Assembly (NCBI GenBank): GCA_027596945.1
Contig: JADGJH010000082.1
Span: 9,260-30,506 of the forward strand
DNA: 21,247 nt
From: Physocladia obscura
Lineage: Eukaryota > Chytridiomycota > Chytridiomycetes > Chytridiales > Chytriomycetaceae
Direction: 5' to 3'
Shown: piece by piece, positions 9,003 through 17,096 of the stretch
Numbering within the stretch: position 1 is the stretch's first letter
How the letters are laid out: each line of letters starts with the position of its first letter
Position numbers and translations under genes: made by a program
Notes under the pieces: model-generated
What the model saw: the letters and a program-made list of their open reading frames with translations, nothing else
Told to the model about the DNA's origin: nothing
Database searches by the model: none

Positions 9003-10931
9003 ATGCAGCCATCCACCCAACTTGCAAGATATGAGTAAGATTATCAATCGACTATTGATTTAAACTTTGTGTTACTGATTGCTGTTCAATAAAAAACAGG
9101 ATTGTAGGTCGTGGACAGAATTTGAGCCAGACGAACGGGACCATTTCAATTGATGCTGGTGCGATTTTCTCACTTTTACTGGCGAATTCACGAATACACT
9201 TTCACAGGTTGGGGAGTCGATAGCATATTAGAAGCTTCAGTTGTTTTGCAATTGCGTCCCGGTATCGAACGACTGCGCAGAGTAAAAGTTCAATGCGAAT
9301 TTCGAGGGTTGGTATTATAATTTTTCTTAAAGTTTAATAAATTAGTATCGACACAGATATACCGAGACGAGATGGGAAGCAAGTGCAATCGGCAGGTTGG
9401 CTCTCTATCCGGAAAGCTCTGAATATCGCGTTTCGAAAACGGCTAGAATCTTTCATAATATTGTTCAAACTGTTTACGATTCAGTTCATCCACTTGTCCC
9501 TTCTAGTCCTGGCGCGACAATCTCGTTGCCTTTTGCATTCACATTGCCAAAAAATTTGATGCCACCGTCTTTTTCAAGGTTAATTTGTTTTTTAAATGTC
9601 ATTTGTACTTTATTGAACTCACAAATTCATTTAGTGTGCACGGAGTTATCGATTATTATATAAAATGTTCCTTATATTACCAAAAGCAAGGTATCACGGT
9701 ACTGCTTTCATGTCGAGAAATATTTGTTCCTGTTATCATTCGGATGCCAGATTCAGCAAAACTATTATTTCTACGAACACCAAGCCAACTGACTCACGAA
9801 GGTCCCATCATTCCCAACCGAGTGCAATACACAGTAAAAATCCCACACGTTATTGTAATGGTCGGTGACAGCGTTGAAGTTAATCTCACCATTGCGGCTA
9901 CCCCCGGATCTGGTCGTTTGAGAAAACTCAATGCGTCGTTGCGGCCAATTGTTGCATTTTTAAATGATGATAAAGTTGCTGCACGAGCGACATTTCCAAG
10001 GCCAATGTCTGAATGGAACGAAACTTTTAGCAATCTGCTTGTTGTTACTCCCAACAATCCTCTCATTCGTCAGTTCCATTTACTAGTTGATCCAGAAATT
10101 GCTCAAGCGACATTCGAGTCCCCTCTGATTAGTGTCAAGACAATTTTGAGGCTTCAAATAACAACCGAAGATAGTGAAGTGCCAAATGTTTCAAAGGAAT
10201 TCCCCATAGTCGTGGTGCCTCCGATCTCTTCTGAAAACTCTTCAAGTACTGTTCTGACAACTCTTCAACGCACTGAAAGTATTATGGAGTCACCAAACTT
10301 TGCATTTTCAAGCATTAACTCACGTATTTCTGCCGATATTATCCCTCCTCTTCCAAGTCCAAGTATTCCTCTTCCAACCAGCTCCACTATACGATCAAGT
10401 CATCCACCGGTTGCTTTTCAATCAGTAAACGAAATTGGAAGTAAATCTTTGGAGCAAAGTATTAGTAACAGTACACAGATGCAATCGCCGTTGACGCTTA
10501 ACGCGACATTGACAGATCCAAGATCTCCAGTAACATCTCCGATTCTGGGATCACAACAAGGTGGCACGAGCGCGATTGAACGAAATACTTTAATGCCAGA
10601 ATTGGAGCAGCTTCCCCCCGCATATATTGAACCACATGTTGAGTTTGCTGACTCTGTGACTCCTGATACTACTGATGCTCCTTCAGAATCGATTTCGTTT
10701 GAATTTGATAGTCAACCGGTACACAATTGGAATCCAAAGATGGTTTCATCGTGGGTTCAACATTTGGGCGCTTCGGAGGAAACTGCGCAGGTATTTGTCG
10801 AACATATGATTGATGGTACAGTGTTACTTTCAATGTCGGAAAATGATCTCAGAGAGATAGGTGTCTTGCAGTTTGGAGTCAGAAGAAGAATGTTGATGGC
10901 CTTTGAAACTCTCAGAAACAATCATCGTTAA
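9003..10931 (+). CDS. Arrestin-like protein with C-terminal SAM domain
   Basis: Five exons (9003-9034, 9100-9158, 9208-9307, 9357-9578, 9635-10931) encode 569 aa. Introns are 65, 49, 49 and 56 bp, the first with a GTAAGA donor and an ACTGAT branch-like site. The arrestin N-domain starts with TISIDAGWGVDSILEASVVLQ, continues with VKVQCEFRG-YTETRW and PFAFTLPKNLMPPSFS, and is followed by HGVIDYYIKCSLYY. The C-domain covers roughly residues 190-330 (YTVKIPHVIVMVGDSVEVNL, FHLLVDPEIA). A Ser/Pro-rich linker follows, then a SAM domain over the last 70 residues (WNPKMVSSWVQHLG...DLREIGVLQFGVRRRML). Alpha-arrestins act as endocytic or signalling adaptors, and SAM domains oligomerise or bind other SAM proteins, so a scaffold role in signalling is likely. 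The first exons are the least certain: the 9159-9207 intron has a weak GTGCGA donor, and an alternative start at ATG 9153 would skip it. Confidence 0.83.
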
Positions 10932-11056
10932 TTTTAGTGTGCTGTAGTAAAAAGAAATATTTGTTCTACTACTTTTTTTTTTTTTTTTTGCGATTTCCGT
11001 TTCCAGCAGTGGAACGTTCGCGCGGGGGTGGCCCAGTGGGGGTGTAGGTGGGGAAA

Positions 11057-13633
11057 ATGAGCCCAGGGGGGGAAGGGGGGGGCCGGCGTGGAGTCTTCAC
11101 AAAGGTAAACAGCACCCAGTTGAAACAGCAAAAACAGCAACCAAAACGCCAAACGCCAAACAAAACAACACAAAGGATGAAATCAAAGAGATTGTTCGCC
11201 GGCGCACTACTCACGAATATGCAATCCACCGTCGTATTGGCCGTCGGGCAGATTTCCTCAAGTATATTGAATACGAAATCAATATTGAAAGATTGCGCAA
11301 AAAGAGAAAGCATCGTCTGGGGCTGGACATCGACCAAAAAGCCAGCAATCCCGGGCACGAAGAAATTATTGGCAAAAAACTGCTCGGATTTACATTATCT
11401 GACTATAGTATCACGCAGCGCATCAACCATTTGTATCAAAAGGCGCTTAAGAAGTTTCAAGGCGATGTGAATTTATGGATTCAATATTTTGAGTGGGCAA
11501 AATCTATGGGATCTTCAAATATTCTGGGTCGTAGTTTTGCAAAGTTTGTTTTTTATTCTTTTCTTTTCTTTTTTTTTTTTCAGCTGATTTTTCTCGCAGA
11601 GCAATTCAACTGCATCCATTAAATCCTTCAATGTATATCCTTGCTGCCAAATATGAATTCACAGACAACGGAAATATGATGAGTGCGCGTGTTTTGATGC
11701 AAAGAGGAATCCGAATGAACAAAGAAGCGACAATCTTATGGCACGAATACTTCAAACTTGAGCTACTGTGGGCCGAAAAAGTGAAGGAAAGAAGAAGGAT
11801 TCTATTTGGTGATAAAGACACTATTTCCGATGGAGATACAGCTGTAAAAACCACTGCTTCTGCCGTTGCCAATAACGTAGAATCCAAGAAAAGAAAGTTC
11901 GAATTTGCTGACGATGGCAATGATAATGAAGAAGATGATTCTAATGATGATGACTGGGACGCGGGTGTTCGATTGGAGGATGAAGAAGAAAATGGACCAA
12001 AATCACAATTGGACATAGATCCTGCCATTGTTGTTTCAAATGATGCTTCCGCTGAAGATCCTGCGTTAATAATAAGCAAAAATTTGACTGGAATGCAGAA
12101 AGCAATGTTGGAATTAGCCATTCCGAAAGCAATTTACCGAAACGCAATAAAAGGTGTGTTTTTCAGTTAACTGTTTTTATAAATATTTTTTAAACTTTTT
12201 ATGGAATATAACAGAAATTCCAAATGATCTTCAATTTCGAATTGGGTTTTTAAACTTGTATCAGTTGTTCGGTCCAACTACAATTTCAGGACAGGAAGTA
12301 ATTTATGAATCAATTAAAGCTGATTTTCCCAAAGACCCAATTGCAGTTGGTGTGATTGCTGAAAGACATATCGCGGGCTTGGAAGTTTCACATGTTAATT
12401 TTCCAGCTGCTTTGAAATCAGTAGTTGAAGAATATGACATTAAATTGAAGGTTTGAGCTACAGCCTGAATTTATTTATTTAATTTTCTTTTTAACTTTCA
12501 ATATCAAATCTATGTATCGTAAAATAATAATAACAGAAAATCCAAACAATTGCAATATGGGTAAAATACACCAACTTCTTGAACGACACGCTTTCAAAAG
12601 TGACTGAATCCAACTTACAACGATACGTTTTTGTTCTCCTCCAAAAAACCTACGCCGCGGCCCATGAAGAAAATAAATGCACACCACAAATGTACATTTC
12701 ATGGGTCGACCTCAACACGCACGACACAAAAGCCCAAATCGCTGCATTGAACAAAGGGATCGAGCGGCATCCCAACAGTGGCCTTATCTGGACGACAAAA
12801 CTCCGCATTTTGATTTCATCGCCGGTAGGGGTAAAAACCGATGGGAAAGTTCTTGAAGAGGTGGAAAAAATTTTCGGGGCAGCGTTAGGGCTTGTTGGAA
12901 AGCGACCATCTGACACTCTTGATGCTATTAGTGCTGTTCCTACAACTACTGTACAAACTCTTGACCTCAAAACGGAACGATTCGAACTGTGGAAACTCTA
13001 CCTCGAGTGGATTTCGGGCATGACAAAAGATAATGCAAGCGCCGATAGAATCGAGATTGTTGAAAAACGGTTCCGCGAATGTCTTTCTGTACAAGAAATG
13101 GGCAGCGCAAGTGCCGATACTGCTGACTTTGAAAACGAAATCATCTCGACGTACCTGAAATGGAGTTATGCAGTAGGAGGGATTGAAAGAGTCAGAAAAT
13201 CGAGAGAGCGGTTAGTTTCGTTCAAACAACGCAGTGTGTGGTTTTTCAATACTTGTTTGTTGTTTGAGGAACGTGAAATATTGGGTGCGCATGTTTTGGA
13301 AACTGGTAGTCTTGTGTATGCGGCCAAGAAGAGTGCTGATTTGATTGTGACTCCGTCGCAAATCACACGATTAAGGCGAATTCATGAATTGATTTGTTAT
13401 GCTGACGCGAGTCGTATTGGTAAAAAATACTTTTTTTTTTTTTTAATCGTTTTTTATTTTATTTTTAAAAAACAAAAACAAAAATATCAGATTCATGGAT
13501 TGCATACTTGTCGTTTGAAATGCATGTCGCAAAGGACATTAAGCGCGTTACAGAAGTTCACTGGCGAGCAAATAAGGAGGTGACTGATTCGGATGAGTTT
13601 GCTTTAAGATACGAAAATTTGAGAGTCGAATAA
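11057..13633 (+). CDS. UTP6: U3 snoRNA-associated protein 6 (Utp6), HAT-repeat SSU processome subunit
   Basis: Utp6 belongs to the UTP-B complex of the small-subunit processome and acts in nucleolar 18S rRNA processing. Six exons (11057-11104, 11176-11543, 11600-12153, 12215-12450, 12537-13419, 13491-13633) encode 743 aa. Introns are 71, 56, 61, 86 and 71 bp. Conserved segments include DEIKEIVRRRTTHEYAIHRR, LSDYSITQRINHLYQKALKKF, ILGRSFAK-AIQLHP (which fixes the exon 2/3 junction), MYILAAKYEF and ARVLMQRGIRMN, all HAT-type helices. An acidic insertion with a KKRK basic patch (about residues 235-275) could be a nuclear signal. The protein is longer than yeast Utp6 (about 440 aa). The true N-terminus is unclear: the 16-residue first exon keeps M-P-E-RRGVFTK spacing but is riddled with Gly codons, and upstream codons contain a TAG. 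The gene converges on SPEF1 with 69 bp between stops. Confidence 0.92.
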
Positions 13634-13638
13634 AAATG

Positions 13639-13644
13639 AATAAA
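13639..13644 (+). promoter_or_regulatory. AATAAA polyadenylation signal of UTP6
   Basis: A perfect AATAAA lies 5 nt after the UTP6 stop codon. Cleavage 10-30 nt downstream would fall inside the 69-bp gap before the SPEF1 stop, so the two convergent 3' UTRs are expected to abut or overlap. Confidence 0.5.
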
Positions 13645-13702
13645 GTAAAATCACAAAAAAAAATTAACACCATAGCAATTCTTTTTCACAATACTTTTTA
13701 TG

Positions 13703-14827
13703 TTAATGTGTTAATTCATCAATTCTTCTATCTTTAAGCTGTTTGTGATTCGTGTTGGTCAAGAAAATAGGAAATGCAGTTTTGCAAGAAAACTTACAAT
13801 CAAAAGTTGTTCCAATTTGGTGACTTTCAGTTGAAGCATCTGTGTGAACGCGTTTGCATGTATATGAATGGATAAGTGAATTTTACAAATAAAAAGTGAA
13901 AGAAAAAGAAAGAAAAAAACCTGGACAGTTTCTTGTAACTCTCTAATAAGAAAATCCTTTTCATCAACTCCAACACCACCACTACCATTACTTCTCATCC
14001 CGGCAATAGGATTGCTAAACGCTTGTCGAGTTCCAGTGCCTGGGTTGCCTGCGCCACCATAAAATGATCCAACTGCTGGTGTTCTCATGCCGACATCAAC
14101 GCCACCATTGCCATCAATTTCTCCTGCTACTTTACGTCCACCATATATACTCTCAGCAGCATCGGGAACATTAGCGTGCTGTTGCTGCTGCTGGTAGTGG
14201 TTTTGTTGCTGTTGTAAATAATATGAATGACTGGAGTGGGGCTCTGATTCTGAATAGCTGTCATGCATTAAACCAAGAGACGGATTATGTCGCCGGGATG
14301 ACAGATATGATTCAATCTGGGTTTTTTAATTTTTTTATTTTAATTTTTTTAGAAAGTGGTAGTTTTATAGATATTTTTTTTTTGGAAAAATACTTTTTGA
14401 CGGAGCTCAAAGAGCAGATATTCGACATACCCAGGCTTGTTCGCAACCACACAGCTGATAAGTTCGGGTTGCGTGTTGTACCCCAGTTTTCGGAACACTT
14501 TTTCTGTGGTTGTTGTTGATAAAATATGACTTTGAGCAGAATAGTAAAAAAACATACGATTTAGAGTATTCCAGTTGTACATTTTCTGGGAAACCGCGTT
14601 TGCGGGAGAATACATGAACAGTTCAACAAGTTTTGGACAGAAATGATGAACTACTTCGGCTGTTGCAACTGAAATTGTCATGTGTTACGGTTTTTTCTCT
14701 TGGCAAGTTATATACTACCGCCATCGCTAAAGTCCCGTGTTATATTTTTTTTCGGCTTGGATATTGGAATCTCGTCGAGCCAGGATAGAAGACTTGCAAT
14801 ATCTGTCTCACTCAATGAAATATCCAT
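13703..14827 (-). CDS. SPEF1: Sperm flagellar protein 1 / CLAMP (calponin-homology microtubule protein)
   Basis: SPEF1 bundles and stabilises microtubules and sits in the central apparatus of motile cilia. Minus-strand exons 14827-14719, 14668-14558, 14503-14394, 14316-13921, 13839-13798 and 13738-13703 encode 267 aa. The introns are 50, 54, 77, 81 and 59 bp, all GT...AG. The N-terminal calponin-homology domain (residues 1 to about 110) reads RDFSDG-VATAEVVHHFCPKLVEL, YSPANAVSQKMYNWNTLN and QKVFRKLGY, ending in LRQKIESYL. A Gln-, Gly- and Ser-rich linker follows. The C-terminus (about 228-267) is the family's conserved coiled coil, ELQETVQMLQLKVTKLEQLL-ILKDRRIDELTH, which required two small introns to recover. 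Every conserved block of the family is present and no stop interrupts it, so the gene appears intact. It implies a flagellated life stage. Confidence 0.92.
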
Positions 14828-14858
14828 TTTTCAATAATCAAAGATCAAACACAAAAAA

Positions 14859-14864
14859 TTTATT
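14859..14864 (-). promoter_or_regulatory. AATAAA polyadenylation signal of the C2H2 gene
   Basis: On the minus strand AATAAA begins 11 nt after the TAG of the C2H2 gene and 31 nt before the SPEF1 ATG. Cleavage downstream of it would lie at or beyond the SPEF1 start codon, so the two same-strand genes must share sequence between 3' end formation and initiation. Confidence 0.45.
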
Positions 14865-14875
14865 TTCAATAAAAT

Positions 14876-15779
14876 CTATACAGCACGAATTGCAGAATCC
14901 CGTCGACTCCTTTCAACAACAGAATCTTTTCTTACAACAGGCGAAGATATTTGGAAATTATAATTGTGAAGTCTCCGAGAAACATTGGAATCGTCAGTTT
15001 CTTCCTCTAGAGAACTGCAGCTAATAGAAACAGCGGGTGTACTGGACTTGTGGACGCTACGCGAATGCCTTAACAAATCGTGATGCCGAGTGAATTGGGC
15101 CCGGCAAGCAGGATGCAGGCATGCAAAAGGTCGGACTTTGATGTGAGTGTTGTAGTGAGACTTGAGAAGACCAGGTTTGAGATATTCTGGAAAGGAAGGT
15201 TGGAGAATGAGTTTTGATACAAACGAGAGGATAAAATATATTATACAAACGTTTTGAGCAAGCATTCCACGGGCAGCGATAGAAACCTTTGGAGAAATTC
15301 TGCTTGAGGAGCTGCAGGGAGAGCGGTGAGTCTAACTCCGATTCTTCATGCTCTTGTTCATGGTCGGTATCATTGCAGTTGACGTCCTCTTGATTATGAA
15401 GCGAACGATGTTGTTGTTGTGTTTGTTTGCGTTGGGTAAGTTTGTTATTTTTGCGGGTGTTATCGGAACGGGGACGCGGAAAAGACGGGACGTTCGAACG
15501 GAGAGATGGCGACGGCGACGGCGAAGGAGACACCGACGCCGCCACCGCCACCACAGGGCTGGCTGCGCTCGGACTTGACGCCATCGAGCTGGTCGAGCTT
15601 GGGCTGCGCGCCCACTCCAGCTGCGGCATCTGCGTTTCCGCCTCCATGTCGTCCATGTCCGTGTTTATGTCGCTATCGAGCAAGTCCACGCCTCCCGGGC
15701 CTTTGAATTGTAGTTGCCACTGCTTCCCGGCTCTGTATACTTCGTTTCGTATAGGTGTGTATGTCGCCATTGCCATCAT
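14876..15779 (-). CDS. Two-finger C2H2 zinc finger protein, probable transcription factor
   Basis: Two minus-strand exons (15779-15251 and 15186-14876, separated by a 64-bp intron) encode 279 aa. Two adjacent C2H2 fingers lie at residues 169-191 (Cys169, Cys174, His187, His191) and 199-222 (Cys199, Cys204, His217, His222), joined by a linker ending KVRPFAC. The Cys-x4-Cys spacing and CxxxxC-x12-HxxxxH geometry resemble fungal DNA-binding pairs. The intron splits finger 1 just after its second Cys, and removing it restores the finger, which confirms the junction. The N-terminal 165 residues are low complexity: an acidic DMDDME segment, Ser/Pro/Ala runs, a Gln-rich patch and an acidic Glu/Asp stretch, all compatible with activation or docking regions. 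No orthologue is evident to me. The start is the first of three closely spaced in-frame ATGs (MMAM). Confidence 0.85.
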
Positions 15780-16322
15780 TGTTTGTTTCGTTTAGCTACT
15801 CGTTGTTCTTCGGGGTAAAGCAGATTGTTCGCAAGCGCAATACACACTGAAGTCTGACTGATTTTTCTGCATCACAGAAAGGGACAGCGCTTCTCTTTTT
15901 ATATGTTTGATTGCGCCATCTTTCATCATTTCGTCATTTCATCATTTCATCATCAAAATCTCGATTACGCCACATGGAACCATCTCTTAATACCTGCTGT
16001 TATTTGCAAGAAAGAAGAGCTTTCTCCATCAGAATTCAGATCCGAACGGCAAAAACTTGCATTTATCCGTGTACACAACTAAGTTGTTGATTCCTCGGCA
16101 TTGCATTTTTTGCGATTTGTGCGATAAAAAATGGATAAAGTGTTTGGAGTGGCGCTTCCGCCATCCATCTTTCAACTTCAAAAGATAAAAGACAACAGAT
16201 AAAATAAGACCAATTTATTCACCCCGCTGTTTTTAACATTCAAAGTTAAGTATCCCAGGCCAAAAAATCCATCAAAAACCATAATACATGCGAAAAAGTT
16301 TGTATTGTGTATTTTGGCTTTT
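15780..16322. other. Intergenic: RPS28 3' flank and C2H2 gene promoter
   Basis: Both flanking genes are read on the minus strand, so this 543-bp stretch holds the downstream end of RPS28 and the upstream region of the C2H2 gene. The only notable structure is a four-unit 8-bp tandem repeat at 15921-15952. No convincing ORF is present. The minus frame at 16381-16178 only overlaps the RPS28 end. Confidence 0.5.
15921..15952. repeat. Four tandem copies of TTTCATCA (one TTTCGTCA)
   Basis: Units at 15921, 15929, 15937 and 15945 read TTTCATCA, TTTCGTCA, TTTCATCA, TTTCATCA. The array lies about 145-175 bp upstream of the C2H2 start. On its coding strand the unit is TGATGAAA, or TGACGAAA in one copy. 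Clustered short repeats in a promoter can be protein binding sites, but this is inference. A simple microsatellite is equally possible. Confidence 0.55.
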
Positions 16323-17062
16323 TTAGCGGAGGCGACGGGCTTCACGCTCAGACTCAAGAAGAGACAAAACATCTCCTTCACGAACTGGTCCCTTCACATT
16401 GCGAACAATAGAACGGGAGAGGTCATCGATAAATTCGACACGAACTTGGGTGACTCCACCGCTGAAATAAAAAACATAAAAATGTAAATAGACAAATATA
16501 AAAACTGCATGTATGTATACAATAAAAAAAATATATATATATATAAAAGCACTAACCGGGAACCGGTGCGTCCAAGAACCTTTGTAACTTTAGCGAGCTT
16601 GACAGCAACGTTCTTTCCAGATTCCTATCAGAAAGATGCGAATATAATTTTAGCGAACAGAAAATTTAGCCAAATTTCGTCAGTGAATGATGATACGTCC
16701 AGATGAGGGAGTGAATGAGCAGGTCGGAAATTTAGCAGGAATAGTAAGAATTTCGCTTCCAGTTAACGTATGGAGTTTATTTTCGTTAAGCCATTGCCCT
16801 CCAATCGAAAGAAACAAATAAGACCCCAGCGAATTGATATCGACAATGTCAGCAATAATCAATGCTGGAATCCACATCTAAGTAACAGATGCATCTATTT
16901 TTCGAATCGCCAATGGCTTATTTAACGTATGGGACCGACATCAGGCAGGACGAAATTAAGCGAATAGATTTTGCCGAATCGAACAGATAGTTGATGGATA
17001 CGATGCGAGAATATGACTCAATGGATTAATGGGGATGGGAATGGTTGACCCAAACTCACCAT
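16323..17062 (-). CDS. RPS28: 40S ribosomal protein S28 (eS28)
   Basis: eS28 is a small subunit protein at the mRNA exit region. Minus-strand exons 17062-17060, 16624-16557 and 16461-16323 encode 69 aa, the normal family length. The protein is [36 protein letters not shown], then [18 protein letters not shown] and ending [12 protein letters not shown], nearly identical to other eukaryotic eS28. The first coding exon is the ATG alone, directly followed by a GTGAGT donor and a 435-bp intron, with a second intron of 95 bp. The ATG placement is supported by the family starting Met-Asp/Glu and by the donor abutting the only suitable ATG. An intron right after the start is common in fungal ribosomal protein genes. 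The gene is divergent from the RNPS1-like gene. Confidence 0.96.
16787..16920 (-). repeat. Inverted repeat within RPS28 intron 1
   Basis: TAAGCCATTG (16787-16796) is the exact reverse complement of CAATGGCTTA (16911-16920), 114 bp apart, inside the 435-bp intron. Just outside and inside them TTAACGTATGG occurs twice in direct orientation (16763-16773 and 16922-16932). Pairing in the pre-mRNA would loop out the middle of the intron. No clear C/D snoRNA boxes were found on the intron's own strand. Confidence 0.45.
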
Positions 17063-17096
17063 TTGTTGTGTTTTTGAGGAAAAAGAGAAAGACTGA
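17063..17096. promoter_or_regulatory. Very short bidirectional start region, RPS28 / RNPS1-like gene
   Basis: Only 34 bp separate the RPS28 ATG (17062, minus) from the first in-frame ATG of the RNPS1-like gene (17097, plus), or 85 bp if its second ATG at 17148 is used. The sequence is purine-rich on the plus strand (AGGAAAAAGAGAAAGA). Both mRNAs must start inside the neighbour's transcribed region or use extremely short leaders, so promoter elements probably extend into the first exons or the RPS28 intron. Confidence 0.5.

Noticed and set aside
9153..9307. Alternative arrestin start at ATG 9153 (MLVRFSHFYWRIHEYTFTGWG)
   Set aside because: It is open and possible, but the model with a GTAAGA first intron and a second 49-bp intron joins frames consistently and gives a better arrestin first strand. 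It is kept as an alternative in the feature entry.
11048..11470. 140-codon plus frame starting at GTG 11048
   Set aside because: It reads through the UTP6 intron at 11105-11175 and leaves the conserved frame. Only its first exon part is real.
11606..12121. 171-codon minus-strand Ser-rich frame
   Set aside because: It is the mirror of the acidic Asp/Glu-rich UTP6 exon and has no independent features.
15427..15795. Plus-strand frames of up to 122 codons opposite the C2H2 gene
   Set aside because: They are antisense to Ser/Pro-rich codons. The minus frame yields two complete zinc fingers after splicing.
16681..16720. ATGATGA C-box-like motif in the RPS28 intron region
   Set aside because: It is on the strand opposite to the host transcript and has no paired D box at a suitable distance, so a C/D snoRNA is not supported.
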